The translations under genes and the position numbers were made by a program. Positions 7,219-13,888 of a DNA stretch of 14,230 bases are shown here, in pieces. The stretch spans positions 1-14,230 of the forward strand of contig JBAXEJ010000058.1 of NCBI GenBank assembly GCA_037140475.1. Reading direction: 5' to 3'. The DNA comes from PALSA-1006 sp037140475. Its GTDB lineage: Bacteria; Pseudomonadota; Gammaproteobacteria; Burkholderiales; Gallionellaceae. Positions within the stretch are counted from its first letter, which is position 1; each line of letters opens with the position of its first letter. The notes under the pieces were generated by a model. The model saw only the letters and a list, made by a program, of their open reading frames with translations, was not told where the DNA came from and did not search any database.

Positions 7219-8820
7219 ATGCTAAGACTGACTGAAATCAAGCTACCGCTCGACCACCCGCAACACGCTATTCACGACGCGATTATTAAGCGCCTGGGCA
7301 TTCGCGTGGATGCATTACGCGACTTCACCATCTTTCGACGTGGCTTCGATGCACGCAAACCTTCTGCCATTTTGTTCATCTACACGTTGGATGTGGCCGT
7401 CACCAATGAAGAAAAAGTGCTCAGCCGTTTCAAAAACGATGTACACGTAAAAGTTGCGCCAGATACAAGCTACTACTTTGTCACCCAAGCCTCCAAAAAC
7501 TTAACGGAACGGCCAGTGGTGATAGGCACTGGCCCTTGTGGTTTATTTGCCGGATTGATTTTGGCGCAAATGGGCTTTCGCCCTATCATTTTGGAACGAG
7601 GCAAGGAGGTGCGTGAACGCACCAAGGACACTTGGGGATTGTGGCGTAAACATGAGTTAAACCCAGAGTCTAACGTGCAGTTCGGTGAAGGTGGTGCAGG
7701 CACCTTTTCAGATGGCAAATTGTATAGCCAAGTAAAAGACCCCAAACATTACAGTCGCAAGGTACTCGCTGAATTCATCAAGGCAGGTGCACCTGAAGAG
7801 ATCGAATACGTTAGCAAACCGCACATCGGTACCTTCCGCTTAGTGGGCATGGTGGAAGTGATGCGTGCTAACATCATCGCGCTAGGTGGTGAAGTACGTT
7901 TTCAAAGTCGAGTGACGGACATCACTATCGAGAATAGCCAAGTGCAAGGCGTCACTCTGGCGAATGGTGAACAGATTGCCACCAAACATATTGTGCTCGC
8001 CATCGGTCACAGTGCGCGCGACACCTTTGAGATGCTGCATAAGCGTGGCGTGTATTTAGAGGCTAAACCCTTCTCCATCGGCTTCCGTATCGAACATCCG
8101 CAATCCCTCATCGACCGTGCCCGCTTCGGCCCCAATGCAGGCAATCCGCAACTAGGGTCTGCCGATTACAAGCTGGTACATCACGCAAGCAACGGCCGTT
8201 CGGTATATAGCTTCTGTATGTGCCCTGGTGGTACGGTAGTGGCCGCCACCTCAGAAGAAGGCCGCGTCGTCACCAATGGCATGAGCCAATACTCACGCAA
8301 CGAGCGCAACGCCAACAGCGGCATCGTCGTAGGCATTACACCTGACGATTATCCCGGCGGACCGCTTGCCGGTATCGAGTTCCAGCGGCAGTGGGAAAGT
8401 AGAGCATTCGTTTTGGGGGGTAGCAATTACAACGCACCGGGGCAACTGGTTGGCGATTTCATCGCGAATCGTCCTTCCACTCAGCTAGGTAGCGTGTTGC
8501 CGTCTTATACGCCAGGCGTGACGCTGGGTGACCTCTCCACTGTACTGCCTGATTATGTGATTAATGCGGTGCGCGAAGCATTGCCCGCTTTTGAAAAGAC
8601 CATTAAAGGCTTTGCCATGAAAGATGCGGTACTGACTGGGGTGGAAACACGCACCTCATCACCTGTGCGTATCAAACGTGATGAGACTTACCAAAGTTTA
8701 AATACCAAGGGTTTGTATCCGGCCGGAGAAGGTGCCGGTTATGCGGGCGGCATTATGTCCGCAGCAATCGATGGTATCGAGGTAGCCGAAGCGCTTGCCT
8801 TAAGTATGTCGAAAATTTAA
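7219..8820 (+). CDS. FAD-dependent dehydrogenase, COG2509 type
   Basis: This is a 533-residue flavoprotein of the uncharacterised NAD(P)/FAD-dependent dehydrogenase group COG2509. An N-terminal domain (1-95) starts with the typical MLRLTEIKLPLDH. The FAD-binding Rossmann motif follows: VVIGTGPCGLFAGLILAQMG (100-119), with E127 in ILERG to bind the ribose. Next are the family stretch FGEGGAGTFSDGKLYSQVKD (155-174), a second dinucleotide motif VLAIGHSARDTF, and the C-terminal FAD motif AGEGAGYAGGIMSAA (502-516). It is probably soluble and cytosolic. Its substrate is unknown. The N-terminus fits family starts, so ATG 7219 is likely right although no Shine-Dalgarno precedes it. It diverges from the HD-GYP gene across 57 nt, and its TAA overlaps the stop of the convergent FapA-like gene. 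Confidence 0.9.
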   Translation: MLRLTEIKLPLDHPQHAIHDAIIKRLGIRVDALRDFTIFRRGFDARKPSAILFIYTLDVAVTNEEKVLSRFKNDVHVKVAPDTSYYFVTQASKNLTERPVVIGTGPCGLFAGLILAQMGFRPIILERGKEVRERTKDTWGLWRKHELNPESNVQFGEGGAGTFSDGKLYSQVKDPKHYSRKVLAEFIKAGAPEEIEYVSKPHIGTFRLVGMVEVMRANIIALGGEVRFQSRVTDITIENSQVQGVTLANGEQIATKHIVLAIGHSARDTFEMLHKRGVYLEAKPFSIGFRIEHPQSLIDRARFGPNAGNPQLGSADYKLVHHASNGRSVYSFCMCPGGTVVAATSEEGRVVTNGMSQYSRNERNANSGIVVGITPDDYPGGPLAGIEFQRQWESRAFVLGGSNYNAPGQLVGDFIANRPSTQLGSVLPSYTPGVTLGDLSTVLPDYVINAVREALPAFEKTIKGFAMKDAVLTGVETRTSSPVRIKRDETYQSLNTKGLYPAGEGAGYAGGIMSAAIDGIEVAEALALSMSKI

Positions 8821-10778
8821 TCCTGCGGCACTTCAATGACGGGCATCTCATAATGCCAATCAACGCTGCCGGAGTCATCGTGAAAAATTCGCTCTTTAGT
8901 CTGACCTTGCTCGCGCAATGCCGTCTTAATATCAGCCGGCTTCATCTTCTGAAAGAGGCTAATTCCGGTAGGGGAATTCTTGGTGCGAACTTGCGTATCA
9001 CCCTCCACCGCTGGAATGGTGCAATAAATATTCGCACCTTGTTTATTGCGAACCTCAATGAGATAAGTTAATTCTTGCTTGAAGGCATTTACTTTTTTCA
9101 GCAACTCTTGACGATCATCCTCAAGCTTAGTCACTACGTTAGTGACCTTGGTAAATTTCGCTGCCATTTGATAAAAGTTATTTTCTTGCGCGGCATTTAA
9201 TTTGACTAGCCCCTGCTTAACGCTAGTCACTAGCGTCAGGTATCTTGCAACTTCAGGGTCGGCTTTAATTTGATTAAAATTTTGCTCCTTCGACAAAATT
9301 GATTTTTTGCTTTCTGACAACATCAACATGACCTGCTGAATCTGCGCATCCATTGCGGATAAATCGGGGATAAGCACTGACACAATGGTGTCCTTGCCGC
9401 GACATGCAGCTGAGGATTGAATTCGCACACGCTTTCCGGCGATGCCACATCCTTCGGCACTCTGAATCTCAATATCTGAGCCAATAATTTCACAATTAAC
9501 CGCACGATCAATCTCAATAGAGTCGCCGAAAATCATGCAACTCTCGGCATAGATAATTGACACGTGACCATCCCACGCTTCCACCGTGGAGTTAAAGGTA
9601 CGACCATTTGCGGTGATGTCCCCACCAATGCTCTTGGCAATGCCGCCAGAGAGATTACTTTCAAACAGAATAAATCCGCCTTGAGAAACAACATTTCCAT
9701 AAACGTCTGCATGGAAAGTCATATTTTTGCCTTCAACCGCACGACCTTCCTGTACCTCACCGTGTTCAATAAATTCGTTACCCGAAAGCTGTAAATCTCC
9801 GGTAGTTTTGATGCTGACGCCGCCTTTATTCTCGATTTTTTCGGTAACTGAAATGTGATTAGTTTCAATATCTAAAGACAAAAATCCATCTCTAAGCGAA
9901 ACAATATATTCAAATCCATCTTGTCGTTCAACACGGGTTCCCGGGCCGGCTAGGGCTGAAATATCTAAGTCTTTTGGAACTTCTGGCTCAATCAATTCAC
10001 CGGTTACCGTGTATCCCGGCTTGCCTAAAACCCGCGGCTTTTTTTGCAATAGGCGCTCGCCTAAATCAATTTGTGGAAAACGATTTTGAAATTTACGCAA
10101 ATCGGCTTTGCCATTCGGCATAATCTTTGGCGCATCGTCACGCCGCAAGGCTTCGCTCGCTTCGACTATCTCGGCGTCCATACCTTCAGTCGGATCAAGT
10201 TGAGTCGCGATATTCATCCGCGCTGCTTCACGGCGAGAAATGACGCCTGATACCGCATCAATATCAATGCCAAAACGCACACCTTTAATCCACATATCGG
10301 CAATAAACTCATCAATATCAAGCTTGCCAGGACGCACACCTTCTTTGCGGGTTTTACCGATAATTGGCGCAACACCCTCTTCATCAGGCTCGCCGTAAAC
10401 AGGCTCTTCAGTGATAACCGAAATTTCAACTGGTTCAAAAAAGTATTCCGCAAACAGACCTTGCGCATCAATTTTTACATTTTTGTAGAGGGGTTTACGC
10501 AAGGGAGAAAAAACAGCTATATCTTCAGCCAGCTTGACCTTCGCGTTCATCCCTTGCGCATCTAAAACGCTGTCAAAGTCGTACAGCAAATTCATCAATA
10601 ACTTGTAATCAACATGACGAAAGCGCTTACCTCCATTAAACAATTTATCAATGTAATCCTCAAATCCACCGCCCACAGGAAAGAGCGTCAAATCAACATA
10701 AATTCCCCCATTTTCCTTCACGAGGTAATTAGGCAAGCTTCCAGTTTGGGCGTGTTGCGTCATATCAAAAAAGTCCAT
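8817..10778 (-). CDS. FapA/DUF342 domain protein
   Basis: This 653-residue protein has an N-terminal region (1-220) of unclear fold with acidic stretches. A FapA/DUF342 region follows (about 230-470), opening with the family-typical GKPGYTVTGELIEP (252-265) and continuing as repetitive beta-rich sequence full of Gly, Asn and Ile (GDITANGRTF, GDSIEIDRAVNCEIIGSDIEI) that suggests a stacked-strand fold. A helical, probably coiled-coil region lies at about 475-590, and a short tail ends the protein. FapA is named for flagellar assembly, but no flagellar gene lies nearby and many DUF342 proteins are uncharacterised. There is no signal peptide or membrane segment, so it is probably cytosolic. The start has only a weak ribosome binding site. 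Its stop shares TTAA with the convergent dehydrogenase gene. Confidence 0.8.
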   Translation of the reverse strand: MDFFDMTQHAQTGSLPNYLVKENGGIYVDLTLFPVGGGFEDYIDKLFNGGKRFRHVDYKLLMNLLYDFDSVLDAQGMNAKVKLAEDIAVFSPLRKPLYKNVKIDAQGLFAEYFFEPVEISVITEEPVYGEPDEEGVAPIIGKTRKEGVRPGKLDIDEFIADMWIKGVRFGIDIDAVSGVISRREAARMNIATQLDPTEGMDAEIVEASEALRRDDAPKIMPNGKADLRKFQNRFPQIDLGERLLQKKPRVLGKPGYTVTGELIEPEVPKDLDISALAGPGTRVERQDGFEYIVSLRDGFLSLDIETNHISVTEKIENKGGVSIKTTGDLQLSGNEFIEHGEVQEGRAVEGKNMTFHADVYGNVVSQGGFILFESNLSGGIAKSIGGDITANGRTFNSTVEAWDGHVSIIYAESCMIFGDSIEIDRAVNCEIIGSDIEIQSAEGCGIAGKRVRIQSSAACRGKDTIVSVLIPDLSAMDAQIQQVMLMLSESKKSILSKEQNFNQIKADPEVARYLTLVTSVKQGLVKLNAAQENNFYQMAAKFTKVTNVVTKLEDDRQELLKKVNAFKQELTYLIEVRNKQGANIYCTIPAVEGDTQVRTKNSPTGISLFQKMKPADIKTALREQGQTKERIFHDDSGSVDWHYEMPVIEVPQD

Positions 10779-10842
10779 CTTGCAAACGGTTAAATCCCTG
10801 ACAAATAAATTTTCAGAGGACTAGTCAATTAATTCGGGGCTA

Positions 10843-10848
10843 ATTATA
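10843..10848 (-). promoter_or_regulatory. Putative -10 element upstream of the FapA-like gene
   Basis: The minus strand reads a consensus TATAAT here, 64 nt before ATG 10778. The -35 at 16-18 nt spacing is poor (TACAGA at 18 nt). If used, it gives a leader of roughly 57 nt. The rest of the 226-nt interval shows no reading frame of note beyond the hairpin at 10918-10961. Confidence 0.4.
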
Positions 10849-10917
10849 ACGAGGAATGTAAGCTCATCTGTAGCATGTTAACTACAAAGTGTTTTACTGA
10901 GGGCGGTTACAGAGAGT

Positions 10918-10961
10918 TGTGTGATATGAGGCATGCACCATAGCGCTGCTCACATCACACA
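10918..10961 (-). other. Inverted repeat between the DsrC-like and FapA-like genes
   Basis: Arms 10918-10930 (TGTGTGATATGAG) and 10949-10961 (CTCACATCACACA) pair over 13 positions around an 18-nt loop that contains GCATGC and AGCGCT. The one non-Watson-Crick position is A-C in plus-strand RNA but G-U in minus-strand RNA, so the stem is intact only in transcripts running from the DsrC-like gene toward the FapA-like gene. No U-run follows on that strand, so it is not a standard terminator. It could be an RNA processing or attenuation hairpin, or a protein-binding palindrome. Confidence 0.5.
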
Positions 10962-11004
10962 CTGGTAGTACTTTTTGAATTTCGCGTACTAGGAGGACAA
11001 ATGA

Positions 11005-11298
11005 TTAAACGCAACCAGTTGGCTTTGGCATGCCACCATATTTTGTGATTGGCTTCATCGGGCCAGTCATCCACAAATCAAACAATTCTTTTTGATCTAC
11101 ATCGAGATGCTTGGCAAATTTACGTACTGGCGGAACAGAGCCGAATTCTTCAAAAAATTCGCGGGCTTTGTTGATCTGCTCCCACTTTTGATCATTCATC
11201 TCATAGCCATCTACCTCTGCCATCGCAACTGCGATTTCAGGTGTCCAATCACTCATATCTACTAAATATCCATCACCATCACGAGCTGGGAGTCCCAT
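11005..11298 (-). CDS. DsrC/TusE family sulfur-carrier-like protein with a single C-terminal cysteine
   Basis: This 97-residue protein begins GLPARDGDGYLVDMSDW and ends GGMPKPTGCV, both typical of the DsrC/TusE/DsvC family. Members carry sulfur as a persulfide on the penultimate cysteine, here C96. Dissimilatory DsrC also has a second cysteine eleven residues earlier; here that position is T85, as in TusE of the tRNA 2-thiouridine relay. It is therefore TusE-like or a one-cysteine DsrC paralogue. No tusBCD or dsr gene is nearby. ATG 11298 was chosen over an upstream in-frame TTG at 11364 because AAGGA lies 9 nt before it and because the TTG falls inside the -35 hexamer. The gene follows fur in the same direction after 108 nt but has its own promoter. 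Confidence 0.88.
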   Translation of the reverse strand: MGLPARDGDGYLVDMSDWTPEIAVAMAEVDGYEMNDQKWEQINKAREFFEEFGSVPPVRKFAKHLDVDQKELFDLWMTGPMKPITKYGGMPKPTGCV

Positions 11299-11335
11299 AG
11301 TTCTAATCCTTTTAAAGTTGTTGAAAACGGTGATG

Positions 11336-11364
11336 ATTAAATCATACCCGAGTTTTATGGTCAA
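11336..11364 (-). promoter_or_regulatory. Sigma70-type promoter for the DsrC-like gene
   Basis: On the minus strand a -35 TTGACC (11359-11364) and a -10 TTTAAT (11336-11341) are separated by exactly 17 nt, each matching consensus at five of six positions. Predicted transcription starts about 30 nt before ATG 11298. The DsrC-like gene can thus be expressed independently of fur. Confidence 0.6.
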
Positions 11365-11406
11365 CTACTAAAGTAAACTTTTTTGCAGAAGGGTCAACCT
11401 GTGTTT

Positions 11407-11838
11407 TTAGAGCTTGGTTTTATAAGGGCAGCTGTCTTTAAGGCAATCGGCATAGATATAAAGTGAATGGTCGTGCACTGAAAAACCTCGTTCAATCGCA
11501 ATTTTCTCTTGTCTCGCCTCAATTTCGGGGTCGAAAAACTCCTCAACATGACCACACTGCAAGCAAACGATGTGATCGTGATGTTTGCCTTCATTAAGTT
11601 CAAAAACAGATTTCCCACCCTCGAAATTATGGCGAACCAATAAGCCTGCCTGCTCGAACTGGGTCAAGACGCGGTAAACAGTTGCCAATCCCACGTCATC
11701 GCCAGCGGCATGCAAGAGCTTATAAACTTCTTCTGCACTCATGTGTCGGCTCTGTGCAGACTCAAACAAACTTAAGACTTTAAGGCGCGGTAACGTTGTT
11801 TTAAGTCCGGCATTTTTTAAGTGTTCAGGCTGATGCAT
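11407..11838 (-). CDS. fur: Ferric uptake regulator Fur
   Basis: Fur is a metal-dependent repressor that binds Fur boxes when Fe(II) is plentiful. The 143-residue protein has an N-terminal winged-helix domain (about 1-83) with the recognition helix in VGLATVYRVLTQF (49-61), and a dimerisation/metal domain with HHDHI (86-90), the zinc pair C92-x2-C95 and a second pair C132/C137. Length and motifs match E. coli-type Fur rather than Zur or PerR, though no wet data support this. Strong AAGGAG precedes ATG 11838. It diverges from the cupredoxin-FTR1 operon across an interval with two Fur-box-like sites, so it probably represses that operon and possibly itself. Confidence 0.95.
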   Translation of the reverse strand: MHQPEHLKNAGLKTTLPRLKVLSLFESAQSRHMSAEEVYKLLHAAGDDVGLATVYRVLTQFEQAGLLVRHNFEGGKSVFELNEGKHHDHIVCLQCGHVEEFFDPEIEARQEKIAIERGFSVHDHSLYIYADCLKDSCPYKTKL

Positions 11839-11862
11839 GCTATTTCTCCTTGAGTTTGCACC

Positions 11863-11890
11863 ATTGTGCCTGAAAATAATTCCTTTGCAA
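11863..11890 (-). promoter_or_regulatory. Possible fur promoter
   Basis: On the minus strand TTGCAA (11885-11890) and CACAAT (11863-11868) are separated by 16 nt, each matching consensus at four of six positions. Fur box 1 lies directly upstream. This is modest support only. Confidence 0.35.
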
Positions 11891-11892
11891 TT

Positions 11893-11911
11893 GCGAATGA
11901 TAACGATTCCT
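11893..11911. promoter_or_regulatory. Fur box 1
   Basis: GCGAATGATAACGATTCCT matches the 19-bp consensus GATAATGATAATCATTATC at 12 of 19 positions, including a run of eight (AATGATAA). It lies just upstream of the putative fur -35, where it could serve autoregulation. Confidence 0.6.
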
Positions 11912-11912
11912 G

Positions 11913-11941
11913 TTTACATCGCCAATAAGAACAATTATCAT
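11913..11941 (+). promoter_or_regulatory. Promoter of the cupredoxin-FTR1-barrel operon
   Basis: TTTACA (11913-11918) and TATCAT (11936-11941) are 17 nt apart, each matching sigma70 consensus at five of six positions. Fur box 2 covers the -10, the classic arrangement for iron-dependent repression. The predicted start is near 11948, giving a leader of about 33 nt. Confidence 0.65.
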
Positions 11942-11945
11942 TCGC
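11927..11945. promoter_or_regulatory. Fur box 2, over the operon -10
   Basis: Read on the minus strand, GCGAATGATAATTGTTCTT matches the Fur consensus at 13 of 19 positions, including the unbroken AATGATAAT. It shares GCGAATGATAA with box 1 in inverted orientation. It overlaps the -10 of the plus-strand promoter. Confidence 0.7.
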
Positions 11946-11980
11946 ATAACGTATCGGCCACTGAACGACGAAAGGTTCAC

Positions 11981-12298
11981 ATGAAAAACCTATTTTTAGC
12001 TTCATTACTTCTCCCTTCCGTAGCGTTGGCTGCGGAGGCTGACTACAGCCTAATCATTAAAGACCACCGCTTTAGCCCGTCCGAATTAACCGTTCCTGCG
12101 GGCAAAAAAATCAAATTGCTCATCGAAAACCAGGATGCCACTCCTGAAGAATTTGAAAGCCATTCACTGAACCGAGAAAAAATTATTGCCGGCAATGGAA
12201 AAATAACCATTTACCTCGGACCTCTTGAAGCCGGCAACTACCCCTTCATGGGTGAGTTTAACGAAGCGACCGCCAAGGGCTTAATCGTCGCAAAATAA
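11981..12298 (+). CDS. Periplasmic cupredoxin-like protein of an iron uptake operon
   Basis: This 105-residue protein has a signal peptide (MKNLFLASLLLPSVALA) and a single cupredoxin-type domain of the sort found with FTR1 permeases and at the N-terminus of EfeO. Visible features are HRFSPSELTVPAGKKIKL (29-46), the EEFESHSL stretch (56-63) and YPFMGEF (87-93). There is no cysteine, so it cannot form a normal type 1 copper site; H29, H61, M90 and the acidic residues are possible metal ligands. It probably binds iron or copper in the periplasm and serves the permease encoded 12 nt downstream. ATG 11981 is set by AAAGG 6 nt upstream; a longer in-frame reading would run back through both Fur boxes. 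Confidence 0.85.
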   Translation: MKNLFLASLLLPSVALAAEADYSLIIKDHRFSPSELTVPAGKKIKLLIENQDATPEEFESHSLNREKIIAGNGKITIYLGPLEAGNYPFMGEFNEATAKGLIVAK

Positions 12299-12310
12299 AG
12301 GAGAACCTTC

Positions 12311-13147
12311 ATGTTCGGCACCGCCATCATTGTTTTTCGAGAAGTTTTAGAAGCTGCGATCCTGATCGGCATTCTTGCCGCAGCTACACGCAGCATTGCG
12401 AATAGTCGTCGCTGGCTAATCGCCGGAGTCAGTATCGGCTTAATTGGGTCTGGCATCGTCGCCGTCTTCACCGATGTCATTGGTGCATTTGCCAGCGGCA
12501 TTGGCCAAGAAATCTTTAACTCCATTGTCTTGGGCATCGCCGTACTGATGTTGGCATGGCACAACATTTGGATGTCTTCGCACGGCGCCACGCTCGCAGC
12601 AAATGCAAAGAGTGTGGGCAACGACATTCGTGATGGCCGTAGTGAGTGCTCTGCCTTATTGATTATTGTTGGGCTCGCCGTATTACGAGAAGGCTCCGAA
12701 ACTGTATTGTTTCTTTATGGCATCGCCGCCTCAGAAAATACAGATCGCTCGATGATGATGACAGGTAGTCTCATCGGTCTACTGGCCGGCATTGCCCTTG
12801 GCTACACTATTTATGCTGGCTTGCTACGTGTACCGATGCGTTGGTTCTTCACAGCCACCAGCGTTCTTGTGCTGTTGCTTGCTGCCGGCATGGCTTCGCA
12901 AGCCGCTCACTTCTTAATCCAAGCAGATTTACTTCCGAGTTTAGCTGCCCCGTTGTGGGACACCTCAAACGCACTGCCTGAAAGCAGCCTACTCGGCGTA
13001 CTACTCCACAGCTTGATCGGCTATGACGCTCGCCCGGCAGGCATGCAAATCGTCTTTTATCTTACAGCGCTAACCGTCATCAGCGCCGGCATGTATGCAG
13101 CCAAACAATCCTACAAACCCACGCGCTCAACCCAAGGAGTTATTTAA
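12311..13147 (+). CDS. FTR1-family high-affinity iron permease
   Basis: This is a 278-residue inner-membrane protein with about seven hydrophobic segments. It carries the two REXXE motifs of the FTR1/EfeU family that bind iron during transport: REVLE (10-14) in the first helix and REGSE (126-130) in the fourth. Length matches EfeU (about 276). AAGGAG overlaps the end of the upstream cupredoxin gene and precedes ATG 12311. The stop abuts the ATG of the barrel gene, so all three are surely cotranscribed. EfeB and the EfeO M75 domain are absent here, so this is a reduced version of the EfeUOB system. It is Fur-controlled by inference from the promoter. Confidence 0.93.
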   Translation: MFGTAIIVFREVLEAAILIGILAAATRSIANSRRWLIAGVSIGLIGSGIVAVFTDVIGAFASGIGQEIFNSIVLGIAVLMLAWHNIWMSSHGATLAANAKSVGNDIRDGRSECSALLIIVGLAVLREGSETVLFLYGIAASENTDRSMMMTGSLIGLLAGIALGYTIYAGLLRVPMRWFFTATSVLVLLLAAGMASQAAHFLIQADLLPSLAAPLWDTSNALPESSLLGVLLHSLIGYDARPAGMQIVFYLTALTVISAGMYAAKQSYKPTRSTQGVI

Positions 13148-13888
13148 ATGAGAAAAAAATTACAACTATTTTTATTCAGTATCGCGAGCCTTCAGGCAAG
13201 CCTAACGTTGGCAGGCCCCGCAGATTACGTTTACACACCGACAGTAGAACAAGGTGAAAAGGAACTCGATTTTAAATATGGCACTGCCCAACAAAAAGAT
13301 GGCACTCAACGACAGGTAGTTAGCTTGGGGCTAGGTTATGGCGCAAATGAATACTGGTTCACGGAAGTTTATTTTAAGCAGCAACAGTATGGTGATCAGA
13401 GCGTCAATCTAGCTGAATGGGAAAATAAATTTCAACTCACTGAAACTGGAAAGTATTTCATAGACGTAGGTTTTATTTTAGAACTGGAAGCCCCGATTAA
13501 TAACAGCAGTGAACCTAAAGAAATCAAAATCGGCCCACTGTTTCAAAAGGAGATTGGCAAGCTACAACTGAATGCTAACTTTCTATTTGAACGCGCCTTT
13601 GGCACGATGGACGAGAGTGGCTACTCCACCGAATTCGGCTATCAATGGCAAGCAAAATATCGCTTACAACCCACTCTGGAGCTTGGCTTACAAGGGATGG
13701 GGGAAATGGGGAAATGGGATAACTGGGACAATACGAGCAAACAAAATCACCGCATGGGACCCGCCGTTTTTGGCAAATTCTCGCTAGGTAACAAACACGC
13801 AATCAAATACAACGCAGCATGGCTGTTTCGCGCAAGCGATACAGCGCCTAGCAATACTTTCAGAATGCAACTTGAGTACGAGTTTTAA
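13148..13888 (+). CDS. Predicted outer-membrane beta-barrel protein of the iron operon
   Basis: This 246-residue protein has a signal peptide (MRKKLQLFLFSIASLQASLTLA, cleavage near 22). The rest is made of alternating hydrophobic and polar strands rich in aromatics and Gly (VVSLGLGYGANEYWFTEVYF, TEFGYQWQAKYRL), ending RMQLEYEF. The terminal phenylalanine is the BAM recognition signal of outer-membrane proteins. I recognise no named family. Its ATG touches the FTR1 stop, and AAGGAG lies inside the end of the FTR1 gene, so translation may be coupled. By position it is likely to pass or capture iron at the outer membrane for the cupredoxin and permease; that is inference. There is no TonB box or plug domain, so it is not a TonB-dependent receptor. 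Confidence 0.8.
   Translation: MRKKLQLFLFSIASLQASLTLAGPADYVYTPTVEQGEKELDFKYGTAQQKDGTQRQVVSLGLGYGANEYWFTEVYFKQQQYGDQSVNLAEWENKFQLTETGKYFIDVGFILELEAPINNSSEPKEIKIGPLFQKEIGKLQLNANFLFERAFGTMDESGYSTEFGYQWQAKYRLQPTLELGLQGMGEMGKWDNWDNTSKQNHRMGPAVFGKFSLGNKHAIKYNAAWLFRASDTAPSNTFRMQLEYEF

Noticed and set aside
10918..10961. CRP-type operator, since both arms contain TGTGA/TCACA
   Set aside because: The half-sites are not at the 6-nt spacing that CRP needs.
10991..11048. Strong plus-strand AGGAGG followed by ATG 11001 and a 15-codon frame
   Set aside because: It is antisense to the end of the DsrC-like gene, very short and unlike anything known; it is probably chance.
11299..11364. Longer DsrC-like protein starting at TTG 11364
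   Set aside because: That TTG is part of the -35 hexamer, and the extra residues do not resemble the family; ATG 11298 has a good ribosome binding site.
11837..11980. Longer cupredoxin start and an overlapping minus-strand frame in the fur/cupredoxin interval
   Set aside because: These would translate the promoter and both Fur boxes; the signal peptide starts cleanly at ATG 11981.
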